The notes under the pieces are model-generated. The model had not been told where the DNA came from, made no database searches, and was given only the letters and a program-made list of their open reading frames with translations. From Helicobacter cetorum (GTDB taxonomy: Bacteria > Campylobacterota > Campylobacteria > Campylobacterales > UBA6016): DNA of 35,773 nt. The DNA lies in the NCBI GenBank assembly GCA_022729705.1, contig DZAX01000021.1:1-35773 (forward strand), written 5' to 3'. Shown here piece after piece: positions 10,672 to 19,034 of the stretch. The translations under genes were made by a program, and so were the position numbers. The number at the start of each line of letters is the position of its first letter. The first letter of the stretch is position 1.

Positions 10672-10698
10672 TGGAGGCAGAGGATTGAACCCTTCGGA
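10672..10698 (-). other. Degenerate tRNA/tmRNA 3'-end-like fragment
   Basis: On the minus strand, GGGTTCAATCC followed by a CCTCCA end resembles a T-arm and acceptor 3' strand, but the T-arm consensus is one base short, one stem pair is lost and no matching 5' acceptor GGAGG lies within about 100 bases upstream. It could be an att-site relic or chance. The palindrome GCGACTAGTCGC at 10718-10729 lies next to it. Confidence 0.25.
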
Positions 10699-10777
10699 TA
10701 AACATAAAATTCTAAGAGCGACTAGTCGCAAGAGCCCTCTGATTAAAATCTAGCGTTTAGTTTTTGCGCCAAATGGA

Positions 10778-10783
10778 TATAAT
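10778..10783 (+). promoter_or_regulatory. Candidate -10 box for the TSUP permease and uvrA
   Basis: TATAAT on the plus strand, 25 bases before the ATG at 10809. An AGAAAGGA ribosome-binding site lies four bases before the start codon. No clear -35 is present. Confidence 0.5.
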
Positions 10784-10808
10784 GAACACCTTTTTTAGAA
10801 AGGAATAA

Positions 10809-11552
10809 ATGGATATTTTTTTGGTGACGACCGGATTTTTTGCCGGACTACTTAGCGGATTTTTTGGCGTGGGCGGAGGTACTGTGACGGTTCCTATGCT
10901 TGTTTTTTTGGGGCTTGGACTCAAAGAGGCTATCGCTATTTCAGCTATGCAAATGAGCTTTAGTTCTCTGTTTGGCTCATATATCAACTATAAAAATTCT
11001 GTTTTTGACTTTAAAGCGGCGATACCTTTTTTGCTTGGCGGCGCTTTTGGCGGCGTAATGGGCGCTTATTTTGCAGGTGTTGCTGATGAGAAGACGCTTG
11101 CTCTTATACTACTTTCGTTTATGATTTTTACAATAATCAAGCTTTTTTTATCCCCCGCCAAACGGGAAGCCTCTGAGGAGGCGAATAATCCGCCGCTTTT
11201 TTTTGCGATAGGTCTTATTATCGGCGCCTTTGGCTCCTCTGTCGGCATTGGCGGCGCTCTTCTTTTGGCTCCCGTACTTGTCGGGTTTTTGGGGTTTGGG
11301 CTCAAAAAGGCTATTGGAATTACGCTTTTTTATGTTATTTCGACGAGTATTTTTGCGGCGATTAGTTTTTACATATCCGGTGCGCTTGACGTGACAAAAG
11401 GACTTCAGGTTGCTATCGCCGCAGTTTTTGGCGTCTATCTTGGTATTTATATGGCGCAAAAGACGGACGCAAAAAAACATAAAGGGTTAATGCTTGCCCT
11501 CTATCTGCTTATTACCGCTTCGTTGATTTTTGAGTTTTTTTGGGAGAGATGA
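10809..11552 (+). CDS. TSUP (TauE/SafE) family sulfite/organic-anion permease
   Basis: A 247-residue integral membrane protein with about eight hydrophobic segments in two repeats. The first half carries GLLSGFFGVGGGTVTVPMLV and the second GAFGSSVGIGGALLLAPVLV, the paired Gly-rich signature of the TSUP/TauE family. Members export sulfite, sulfoacetate or related anions; the actual substrate here is unknown. The final codons overlap the start of uvrA, so the two are co-transcribed although functionally unrelated. Confidence 0.85.
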   Translation: MDIFLVTTGFFAGLLSGFFGVGGGTVTVPMLVFLGLGLKEAIAISAMQMSFSSLFGSYINYKNSVFDFKAAIPFLLGGAFGGVMGAYFAGVADEKTLALILLSFMIFTIIKLFLSPAKREASEEANNPPLFFAIGLIIGAFGSSVGIGGALLLAPVLVGFLGFGLKKAIGITLFYVISTSIFAAISFYISGALDVTKGLQVAIAAVFGVYLGIYMAQKTDAKKHKGLMLALYLLITASLIFEFFWER

Positions 11553-14377
11553 TGGATAAGATAAGAGTTTTTGGGGCTAGAGAGAATAATCTAAAAAATA
11601 TAAATATAGAGATACCAAAAAACAAGCTTGTAGTCTTCACCGGATTGAGCGGTAGCGGCAAGTCCACACTAGCTTTTGACACGCTTTACGCCGAGGGGCA
11701 GAGACGATATATTGAGAGCTTAAGCAGCTATGCCAGACAGTTTTTGGATAGAGTCGGCAAGCCTGATGTAGACAAGATAGAGGGGCTAACTCCGGCGATA
11801 GCGATAGATCAGAAAACCACAAGCAAAAACCCGCGTTCAACGGTCGGTACGATAACGGAGATATACGACTACCTAAGGCTTCTTTATGCTAGAGTCGGCG
11901 TACAGCACTGCCATCTATGCAGTCAAGTCATCAGCTCCATGAGCGCATCAGACATCATCGGCGAAGTTCTCAAACTTCCAAAAGAGGCGAAAATCATGAT
12001 TCTCTCGCCAATAGTCAACGAAAAAAAAGGAACCTTTGTAGACGAGCTTGAAAGGGTGCGGCAAAAAGGGTTTGTAAGGGTGCAGATAGACGGAGTACTC
12101 GCAAGACTTGACGAGGAGATTACCCTAGCCAAAACCAAAAAACATACGATAAAACTCGTAATAGATAGAGTGAGCGCCGATGAAGAGAACAAAGCACGTA
12201 TAGCCGACGCAGTGGAAAAAGCGCTAAAAGAGAGCTATGGAGTCGTGGAGATAGAGATTACAAACGCAAAAGAGTTGGAGCTAGAAAATCACCACCTGCT
12301 TTTTAGTGAGCATTCGGCGTGTTTTGATTGTAAGATCTCTTTTGAGCCGCTTGAGCCGTTAAGCTTCTCTTTCAACTCCATCAAAGGTGCGTGTCAGCAT
12401 TGCGACGGGCTTGGGATTAGGCATACGATTGATATGGAAAAAATCATTGATACGGAGCTTAGTATTGACGATGGCGCCGTAAAGGTAATGTACGGTTTTA
12501 ACAAAGGCTACTACGCAAGCTTACTAAAAGCTCTTTGCGACGCCGAGAAGATACCGACAAACAAACCTTTTTGCGAGCTGGAAGAGTATCAAAAAAAAGC
12601 GATACTAAACGGTAGCGGCACAGAAGTGGCGGTAAAATTCAAAAACTACGACGTAAATAGAAAGTGGCAAGGGGTCGTCAAATACGCTTATGATATTCTA
12701 AAAGACGACAAAGATTTTGAAAACTATATGACGGAAAAAAAGTGCGAAACGTGCGGCGGCAATAGACTAAGGGCGGACTCTCTCGCCGTTCGCGTAGCCG
12801 GACTTGGAATCGCCGATATGATTAATATGCCGATAGATAAGCTGTATGAGGTGTTTGAGAGTAGCGATTTTGACAATCCAAAATCGAAGTTTTTGTATCT
12901 AAGCGAGCAGGGTCAAAAGGTGGCTTATCCGATACTCAAAGAGATAAAAGAGAGACTATTTTTTCTCTACGATGTGGGGCTTGGGTATCTCTCTTTGGGG
13001 CGAAATGCAAAGACTATCAGTGGCGGAGAAGCACAACGAATCCGTATCGCCTCGCAGATAGGCAGCGGGCTTACGGGTGTGATGTACGTCATCGACGAGC
13101 CTAGTATCGGACTGCATGAGAGAGACACGATGAAGCTTATCAGGACGCTTAGGAGCTTGCAACAAAAGGGCAACTCTGTGATAGTCGTGGAGCATGACAA
13201 AAAGACTATCGAGCAGGCTGATTATATACTAGATATTGGTCCGGGAGCCGGAAAATTTGGCGGCGAGGTGGTGTTTGCGGGGACTCTTAGCGAGCTTTTG
13301 GTCTCCGGCACACAGACTTCACAGTATCTAAACGGCGAAAAAAAGATAGAGTATTACCATAGAAGACCGCAAGAGCTGTTTATTGAGATAAATGGGGTAA
13401 ACCTAAACAATATCGAAAATCTAAGCGTCAAAATACCGCTAAAAAACCTTGTCTGCATCACGGGCGTATCGGGAAGCGGCAAAAGCTCGCTTATCATCCA
13501 AACGCTTCTACCGGTGGCAAGAGAGCTACTCAACAACGCAAGAAAAGTGCAAAAAATAGCGGGCGTGGAGATAAAGGGATTGGAGCGTCTGGATAAGGTA
13601 ATCTATCTTGACCAAAGCCCGATAGGCAGAACCCCAAGGTCAAATCCAGCCACATATACAGGGGTGATGGACGACATCCGAAATATCTTTACAGAGACCA
13701 AAGAGGCGAAGATAAGAGGATATGGTCCCGGACGCTTCAGCTTTAACGTCAAAGGCGGTAGGTGCGAGAAGTGTCAAGGCGAGGGCGAAATCAAAATAGA
13801 GATGCACTTTTTGCCCGACATCATGGTCAAATGCGACGCTTGCAAGGGTACTAGATACAACGAGCAGACGCTAGAAATAGAGTTTAAAAGTAAAAATATC
13901 TCTGAGGTGCTTGCGATGAGCGTAGAGGAGGCGATAGAGTTTTTCAAAGTGGTGCCAAGAATTTATCAAAAACTAAAAACGCTTCAAGACGTGGGGCTAG
14001 GCTACATCACGCTAGGACAAAACGCCGTAACGCTCTCGGGGGGCGAAGCGCAACGTATCAAAGTCTCAAAAGAGCTAAGCCGCAAAGACACGGGAAAAAC
14101 GCTATATATTTTGGACGAACCGACAACGGGCTTGCACTTTGCCGACATCGATAGACTAACGGGCGTGCTTCATAGGCTTGTGGAGCTAGAAAACTCCGTG
14201 GTGGTGATAGAACACAATCTGGATGTAATCAAAAATGCAGACTATGTCATCGACATGGGACCAGAGGGCGGCAACGGCGGCGGGCAGGTCGTGGCGCAGG
14301 GAAGTCCCGAAGAGGTGGCAAAAAACGGCATAGGGCATACGGCTTACTTTTTGGCGGAGGAGCTTGGGATAAAATGA
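11552..14377 (+). CDS. uvrA: Excinuclease ABC subunit A
   Basis: A 941-residue DNA-damage recognition ATPase of nucleotide excision repair. The first Walker A GLSGSGKST is at about 31-39, followed by the UvrB-binding region and cysteine pairs CHLC, CFDC, CQHC and CETC. Two ABC signatures (ISGGEAQRI and LSGGEAQRI), a second Walker A GVSGSGKSS and the C-terminal zinc module CEKC...CDAC are present. I chose the second of two tandem ATGs because GGGAG then lies five bases upstream; 11549 is an equal alternative. It overlaps the TSUP gene stop. Confidence 0.95.
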   Translation: MDKIRVFGARENNLKNINIEIPKNKLVVFTGLSGSGKSTLAFDTLYAEGQRRYIESLSSYARQFLDRVGKPDVDKIEGLTPAIAIDQKTTSKNPRSTVGTITEIYDYLRLLYARVGVQHCHLCSQVISSMSASDIIGEVLKLPKEAKIMILSPIVNEKKGTFVDELERVRQKGFVRVQIDGVLARLDEEITLAKTKKHTIKLVIDRVSADEENKARIADAVEKALKESYGVVEIEITNAKELELENHHLLFSEHSACFDCKISFEPLEPLSFSFNSIKGACQHCDGLGIRHTIDMEKIIDTELSIDDGAVKVMYGFNKGYYASLLKALCDAEKIPTNKPFCELEEYQKKAILNGSGTEVAVKFKNYDVNRKWQGVVKYAYDILKDDKDFENYMTEKKCETCGGNRLRADSLAVRVAGLGIADMINMPIDKLYEVFESSDFDNPKSKFLYLSEQGQKVAYPILKEIKERLFFLYDVGLGYLSLGRNAKTISGGEAQRIRIASQIGSGLTGVMYVIDEPSIGLHERDTMKLIRTLRSLQQKGNSVIVVEHDKKTIEQADYILDIGPGAGKFGGEVVFAGTLSELLVSGTQTSQYLNGEKKIEYYHRRPQELFIEINGVNLNNIENLSVKIPLKNLVCITGVSGSGKSSLIIQTLLPVARELLNNARKVQKIAGVEIKGLERLDKVIYLDQSPIGRTPRSNPATYTGVMDDIRNIFTETKEAKIRGYGPGRFSFNVKGGRCEKCQGEGEIKIEMHFLPDIMVKCDACKGTRYNEQTLEIEFKSKNISEVLAMSVEEAIEFFKVVPRIYQKLKTLQDVGLGYITLGQNAVTLSGGEAQRIKVSKELSRKDTGKTLYILDEPTTGLHFADIDRLTGVLHRLVELENSVVVIEHNLDVIKNADYVIDMGPEGGNGGGQVVAQGSPEEVAKNGIGHTAYFLAEELGIK

Positions 14378-14708
14378 TGTAAAGTGGCTTGAAAATAAGA
14401 CAAACGAGTCTTATGCGGGGGGCTAAAAGAAGCAAAATAATCCGCATAATCCGCTGAGAAAAGTTTTTTAAATCTTTAAATAGCTGGGAAAAGAGAGGGG
14501 TTGGGGTTGTGCGGTGGTGTCATAAAACCTAAAACAGCGGCAAAATGGTCTAACGCTCCAAAACTCAGAGCTAAAAGAGGGTGCCACAAAACCAAACTGC
14601 CATGCGACAAGCACTATCGTAAAAAGCTTTTTTATCTTTACGCCAAGAGTGAAAAAACCAAAACCGCAAAAATAAGCGATAAAATAGAAAGAAAAATAAA
14701 CTTTGAAA
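14378..14708. other. 331-base gap between uvrA and the glucokinase gene
   Basis: It holds a hairpin (TTATGCGG at 14411-14418 pairing with CCGCATAA at 14442-14449, 23-base loop, no T-run) and the broken small membrane-protein frame described separately. Nothing else is supported; the plus-strand open frame here is basic and has no convincing start or homology. Confidence 0.5.
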
Positions 14709-14712
14709 TCAT
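14468..14712 (-). pseudogene. Broken small membrane-protein frame overlapping the glucokinase stop
   Basis: An ATG overlaps the glucokinase TGA as ATGA, the typical coupling of a downstream operon gene. The first frame gives 24 hydrophobic residues (MISKFIFLSILSLIFAV, then LVFSLLA) and stops at 14638. A one-base shift within the GGTTTTTTC run near 14654 continues with KIKKLFTIVLVAWQFGFVAPSF and stays open to TAA at 14468, giving a protein of about 80 residues with two hydrophobic segments. It may be a frameshifted gene, a sequencing error in the T-run, or a true 24-residue membrane peptide. I recognise no family. Confidence 0.3.
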
Positions 14713-15524
14713 AAAGCCAGTAGTTTAGCCCCGTCTAGCGAACCATTTTCTAGGTTTGAAAGTCTAATTTCGCACATATCGGCGCTTTTTTTAAACGCGT
14801 TTTTTTGGACATACTCTTTTATATCATCTATCATCCACTCATTTGCCAGCGTTATCCCGCCGCCTATGACCAGTAGTTTTGGATTTAGCATCGTGATGAT
14901 AAGAGCCGCCGCATACCCCACCCCATCTACAAACTCTTTTACTATATTTGCGCCCGCTTCGCTTTCTAACAACTCATTTAGCGTATGACAATCAAGCCCG
15001 ACCATCTTAGCCTTTTTTGCAAGCCCGCTTCCTGAGGCGCTAAGTTCAAGACAGTTATCCTTGCCACAACCGCATAGCTCACCCGTCGCAAAATACGGTA
15101 TATGCCCTATCTCGCCCGCTATATTGGCGTAGCCGCCCACAAGCCGCCCATCGTTCATGTAGGCGCTTCCAATACCTGTACCGACATACAAAACACTAAT
15201 ATTTTGCTCGTTGTGATACGCCGATTCCGCCAAAAGGGCGCATTTGAGGTCGTTTTGGACAAATATCTTTTTGGAGTCGCCAAAATAAGCTCCCAAATCA
15301 AGCTCTTTTGCTTTTATATTTGGAGCCGAAACAATACGATTATCTACCGTTTGCCCCGCAAAGGAGATTCCCACTCGACAGATATGAGGAAAAACCCTAA
15401 AAAGCTCTTCAAGTTCGACCACAATATCTATATCACTACTCGGTTTTGAAAAAGCTACAATCTCCTCGCCTTCCACAACACACCTAAAATTTGTACCGCC
15501 CCAATCTATATAAGCTATGCTCAT
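14709..15524 (-). CDS. glk: ROK-family glucokinase
   Basis: A 271-residue sugar kinase of the ROK family, expected to make glucose 6-phosphate from glucose and ATP. The N-terminal phosphate loop DWGGTNFR, catalytic Asp92 in QNDLKCALLAE, the VGTGIGSA segment, His141 in GEIGHIP and the zinc cysteines C151, C153 and C158 (CGCGKDNCLE) are all visible. Sugar specificity cannot be read directly; the glucan/glycolysis neighbourhood favours glucose released by the GH57 enzymes. TTTAGGAGC precedes the ATG. A class I hairpin element separates it from galT. Confidence 0.85.
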   Translation of the reverse strand: MSIAYIDWGGTNFRCVVEGEEIVAFSKPSSDIDIVVELEELFRVFPHICRVGISFAGQTVDNRIVSAPNIKAKELDLGAYFGDSKKIFVQNDLKCALLAESAYHNEQNISVLYVGTGIGSAYMNDGRLVGGYANIAGEIGHIPYFATGELCGCGKDNCLELSASGSGLAKKAKMVGLDCHTLNELLESEAGANIVKEFVDGVGYAAALIITMLNPKLLVIGGGITLANEWMIDDIKEYVQKNAFKKSADMCEIRLSNLENGSLDGAKLLAL

Positions 15525-15586
15525 AATTCGTAGCTCCTAAACCAAACACTTTTTTGCAACGATTCATACATACAAACCAAAACCCT

Positions 15587-15671
15587 CCCCCGCATTTATG
15601 CGGGTAACTTCAGGGGGTGCAGGGACATTTATGTCCTTGCCGCTAAAGACGGGCTTTGCCCGTCTTTAGCG
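15587..15671. repeat. Class I composite hairpin element (A-C-D) at the galT 3' end
   Basis: Module A: CCCGCAT/ATGCGGG at 15589-15604. Module C: GGACAT/ATGTCC at 15623-15636. Module D: a perfect 14-bp stem with TTT loop, 15641-15671, starting CGCTAAAGAC. The galT stop codon (15666-15668) lies inside the D stem. Module B is absent. Confidence 0.85.
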
Positions 15672-16709
15672 TGTAACATCATGTGCAACATCCAACAACC
15701 TCAAAAACTTAGCGCACTCCTCTGGAGCCACGCTATTTATATAGACTCCGCTAAAAAGTTCAAATCCGCCAATCACCGGAATTCTAGGCGCTATCTCTAT
15801 ATGCCACCCATAAAATTCATCTAACTTGTAATAAAAATTTGGCGTTAGCGCATCCCTTTTTGGCGGTGTCGTCTTCAAAAATATGTTATAAGATACGTCT
15901 TTTAGCGCCATACTAATACGCTTTACAGTCGATAACAAAATCCGCGAAAGCTCCAAAAGTGAATCGTCATTTAGCGTTGTAAAGTCCCTGCCGCCCTCTT
16001 TTAACGCCACAATACTCTCAAAAGGCCAAAAAGAAGCGTAAGGGCAGTATGAGACAAAATGGTCGCTCTCCTCTATTATTCTTGTTTTTGTTCTTAACTC
16101 GCTTTTTACTGTATCTCTAAACAAAGAGCGTGAAGTTGACTCAAAATATTTTCTACTCTGCTCTATCTCGGTCAATATATTTTTTGGAATAAACGGCATA
16201 CCGATAATCTGCGTATGCGGGTGAGATATGCTAGCCCCCGCAAGAGCTCCTTGATTTTTAAAAACGGAGACGTACTTAATTCGCGTGTCTTTTTGCAAAT
16301 CAGACACTCTGTCTCTAGCGCTTTTAAGCACCAAAGCAACCTCTTCGGCACTAAGCTCTTGAAACTTCGATGGAAACTTTGGGGTATCTATAATAATCTC
16401 GTGAGCGCCAAAACCATCCATACGCTCGTATGCGCCGTCAAAGTCAGACACTGGATTTTTCTCTATATCAAGAGCGTTGTATTTATTTGGCACAACTCTT
16501 ACTTTCCACCCCGGAGAGTCTTTTTTTGAGCCATAGCCTCTTATCGCATATATCTCCGATGGAGTCTTGTGTTCATTGCCGTACACAAAAGGCGACTCCA
16601 CGTCATATGCCTCAGCAGAGGAGAGCTCAAAATCAGATGGTCTGCGCACCCTGTTTGGAGAGATAATCACCCAATTGTCTTTTAGTTTGTTGTATCTATA
16701 GTGAGACAA
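15666..16709 (-). CDS. galT: Galactose-1-phosphate uridylyltransferase family protein
   Basis: A 347-residue HIT-superfamily nucleotidyltransferase. The active-site motif SHPHTQ has His163, His165 and Gln167, and GAHEIIIDTP (His103) and CPYASFWPFE are conserved. The usual zinc pair CPFC near residue 40 is replaced: Ser39 and Val42 stand where cysteines are expected. No galE or galK is near, so its job may be glucose-1-phosphate/nucleotide-sugar exchange or ADP-glucose phosphorolysis, as for plant GalT-like enzymes; this is inference. It starts at TTG (16707-16709) with AAGGAT from the end of the GH57 gene as ribosome-binding site. Its stop codon lies in a hairpin element. Confidence 0.85.
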   Translation of the reverse strand: MSHYRYNKLKDNWVIISPNRVRRPSDFELSSAEAYDVESPFVYGNEHKTPSEIYAIRGYGSKKDSPGWKVRVVPNKYNALDIEKNPVSDFDGAYERMDGFGAHEIIIDTPKFPSKFQELSAEEVALVLKSARDRVSDLQKDTRIKYVSVFKNQGALAGASISHPHTQIIGMPFIPKNILTEIEQSRKYFESTSRSLFRDTVKSELRTKTRIIEESDHFVSYCPYASFWPFESIVALKEGGRDFTTLNDDSLLELSRILLSTVKRISMALKDVSYNIFLKTTPPKRDALTPNFYYKLDEFYGWHIEIAPRIPVIGGFELFSGVYINSVAPEECAKFLRLLDVAHDVTR

Positions 16710-16710
16710 T

Positions 16711-18762
16711 TTACATATCCTTTATGCAAAGTTTGCCGGCAAAAACAGACTCTTTTGTAAAGTTTTTGTAAAACGCTATCGATACGCCCTGCGCGCACAC
16801 CTCGGCACCTTTTTCATTTTGGCTTACCGTGTTGGTTGGGACAACTATGACGGAGTAGCTATCTTGTAGTTCAAATAAAATCTCTTTTTTATATACGGAG
16901 TCTTTGATGGATAGAGAGCTAACATCGCTTAGTTCCAACGCTTTTGCTCCAAAGAGGGTGCCATTTATCATCAGCGCTTCATAGTCGCAAAAGTGCAGGT
17001 TAAACTCTTCTGCAAAAATAAACTTTATATTGCCGGCATAGTCGTCATGGTCGCAAATAGAGATTTCAAACTCCAAAGCGTCTTTTGTGATAGTAAACTC
17101 TTTTGATACGGTCGCCGCTATCTTAAAATCACCAATATATATGCCGCCGTCTCTCTCAAAATCAGCTCCCCCTTCATCAGAACCCATCAGTGTAAACGGT
17201 TGATTTGCAAAGTCCCCATACTCCCTAAAAGAGCACTCAAAAAAGCTTGACGCGCAAAAATAGTCATCTGTGATATGCTCTATAAACGAGTTTTTTTGAT
17301 ACCAGTCGTAAAATAGATTCTCTTTTATAACCTCGGCACCCTCTAGGCTAATATCGTGAATAGTGTCTATTCCCTCATCCGTCGCCTCTTTTTTGGCTCC
17401 GCTCTCGCTTGCAAAAAACTTTGTGTGATACGCCTCTTGACGTCTTGTAAGGGTGTTTTGATAGTTAAAAAGAGCATCAAAAGAGCTAAAATCACTCATC
17501 TGCGCACCGTTTTTCTCTTCAAAAACAACCATAAAAGCGTCGTTTTTAAGTCTTGCTTCCATGTATCCGTCAAAGTTTTCATCGCTTATCTCAACGCTTT
17601 TTTTGACGCCAATCTTTTTTTCACACGCTATAATGTGTTTGTAGCAGTTGTCTCTAAGATTTGGCAGATATACGCCGCCAAATACGCCGTGCCACAAAGC
17701 GTCGTTTGCCTCTGTTTTTAAAAGAGCTTCGTCAAACTCCGCATTGTTTGCCGCTTTTGCGAGCTTTGAGAGACGGATTGTTTTTTTGTGGATTCTATTT
17801 GACTCTTCGTATTTACTAAAAAAGTTTTTCCAAATACCGCCTTTTACAAACTTATCGGCGTTTACCCCGCCAAATGCCGCAGCTGTGCGATGTTTTACGC
17901 ACTCTATCAAGGATGCGTCATGCGGATTAAGAGACCACTCGCCCATCTCATAGTACGAAACCCCAGGTAAATAAGCGAGTCCCAAAGGTTTTACCGCGTC
18001 AAAATATTCGCTAAAATGCAACGCCTCTATTTTTTCAGAATCCTTTACGCCATCCAAAAACTCTCTTAACCACCCTTTTTCATACACCCACTCGTATGTG
18101 TTTGGCCATAATCCAAATTTTTCACCGTCATCAAAGATAATAGCCGCTTTGTCGATTCTCGCCTCAGACTCAAGCTCGGCTATCGCCGTAGACGCTTTTT
18201 TAAACGGCATTAGATAACGAAGCTGTTTTGAGATAGGAAACACCCCAAGCTTCTCTCCGCCCTCTTCTGTAAAATAATATCCGTTTAGTGAGTTTTCATC
18301 ATATCCAGCGGCTATAAAGTGGTAATCATCGGTGATAATATACTCAATTCCCTGCTCGCAAAGGCTAGCCACAATAGATTCGCTCCAAACCCTCTCGGTT
18401 AGCCATAATCCTCTAGGTTTTGCGCCAAAGTTGACAAACAAAAAGTCGTTCATTTTTTTGATTTGCAACGCCCTATCTCTTGGGGGTATAGCCGCCAAAA
18501 TAGGCTCATAAAATCCACCTGAAAAAAACTCAATCATTCCCTTGTCGTAGCATGATTTTATCAGTGAAAAAAGCTTTTTATCATTGTTTTTTATAAACTC
18601 AAAAAGCCAACCGCTAATATGAAGCGAAAATTTAAACCAATCATCATTTTTTACCGTCTCAAAAAACGGCTTATAGCTCTTTTCTATCGCCTCATAGACA
18701 ACTTTATCAAAATTGTCTATCGGCTGATGAGAGTGAAGACCCAGTAGTAGTTTTGTTTTCAT
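16711..18762 (-). CDS. GH57 4-alpha-glucanotransferase-like enzyme
   Basis: A 683-residue family 57 enzyme resembling the Thermococcus litoralis 4-alpha-glucanotransferase (about 660 residues). The HSHQP motif lies at 10-14 and the nucleophile Glu123 is in WLTERVW. The acid pair is in FDDGEKFGLWP (Asp211/Asp212). DUF1925/DUF1926-type beta domains fill the C-terminal half. It likely disproportionates maltodextrins so that the phosphorylase-like protein and glucokinase can use them. No signal peptide is seen, so it should be cytoplasmic. It is two bases from galT and translationally coupled to it. A class II element lies directly upstream. Confidence 0.88.
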   Translation of the reverse strand: MKTKLLLGLHSHQPIDNFDKVVYEAIEKSYKPFFETVKNDDWFKFSLHISGWLFEFIKNNDKKLFSLIKSCYDKGMIEFFSGGFYEPILAAIPPRDRALQIKKMNDFLFVNFGAKPRGLWLTERVWSESIVASLCEQGIEYIITDDYHFIAAGYDENSLNGYYFTEEGGEKLGVFPISKQLRYLMPFKKASTAIAELESEARIDKAAIIFDDGEKFGLWPNTYEWVYEKGWLREFLDGVKDSEKIEALHFSEYFDAVKPLGLAYLPGVSYYEMGEWSLNPHDASLIECVKHRTAAAFGGVNADKFVKGGIWKNFFSKYEESNRIHKKTIRLSKLAKAANNAEFDEALLKTEANDALWHGVFGGVYLPNLRDNCYKHIIACEKKIGVKKSVEISDENFDGYMEARLKNDAFMVVFEEKNGAQMSDFSSFDALFNYQNTLTRRQEAYHTKFFASESGAKKEATDEGIDTIHDISLEGAEVIKENLFYDWYQKNSFIEHITDDYFCASSFFECSFREYGDFANQPFTLMGSDEGGADFERDGGIYIGDFKIAATVSKEFTITKDALEFEISICDHDDYAGNIKFIFAEEFNLHFCDYEALMINGTLFGAKALELSDVSSLSIKDSVYKKEILFELQDSYSVIVVPTNTVSQNEKGAEVCAQGVSIAFYKNFTKESVFAGKLCIKDM

Positions 18763-18790
18763 AACTTTCGCCTTGTTTTTTTATCATATT

Positions 18791-18868
18791 TTACGCATCG
18801 ACGAACAAAGTCCGTCGATGCTACGCTAGCCGCTATGGCACTAAAGCTAGCCGCCAAAGGCGGCAGAG
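18791..18868. repeat. Class II composite hairpin element, copy 2
   Basis: Hairpin GCATCGACG/CGTCGATGC at 18795-18821 and hairpin CCGCC-AAA-GGCGG at 18851-18863, in the same order and spacing as 612-690. Differences in the stems are matched on the opposite strand (for example G-C to C-G at the fifth pair). It lies just upstream of the GH57 start at 18762. Confidence 0.75.
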
Positions 18869-18907
18869 TTTTTACTAATTTCACAAAAAAGAGCTACTCC
18901 CAAAACT

Positions 18908-19026
18908 CTCCCGCATTCATGCGGGTAGCTAGAGCCACCCATCGCCTGTCGGCGATGGGACCCAGCGGAGGGTGCAGGGACATTTATGTCCTTGCCGCTT
19001 TAAGCGAGCTTTGCTCGCTTAAAGCG
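18908..19026. repeat. Class I composite hairpin element (A-B-C-D) between two GH57 genes
   Basis: A: CCCGCAT/ATGCGGG, 18910-18925. B: CCCATCGCC/GGCGATGGG, 18938-18959. C: GGACAT/ATGTCC, 18978-18991. D: a perfect 14-bp stem with TTT loop at 18996-19026 (CGCTTTAAGCGAGC arm). D ends eight bases before the stop codon of the GH57 gene at 19035. Together with the class II copy it fills this spacer. Confidence 0.88.
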
Positions 19027-19034
19027 TGTTAATG

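Noticed and set aside
10672-10760. A complete tRNA gene on the minus strand upstream of pyrH
   Set aside because: No 5' acceptor strand, D-arm or anticodon arm can be folded with the T-arm-like segment; at most a relic.
14411-14449. Hairpin after uvrA considered as an intrinsic terminator
   Set aside because: The 8-bp stem has a 23-base loop and no following T-run on either strand, so termination is not supported.
14501-14728. A 75-residue basic open frame on the plus strand after uvrA
   Set aside because: No ribosome-binding site or homology; it is the complement of the AT-rich hydrophobic minus-strand frame and runs into the glucokinase gene.
15587-19026. Repeated palindromes considered as a CRISPR array
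   Set aside because: The repeats are spread through different intergenic gaps, vary in stem sequence, and have no regular spacers or cas genes.
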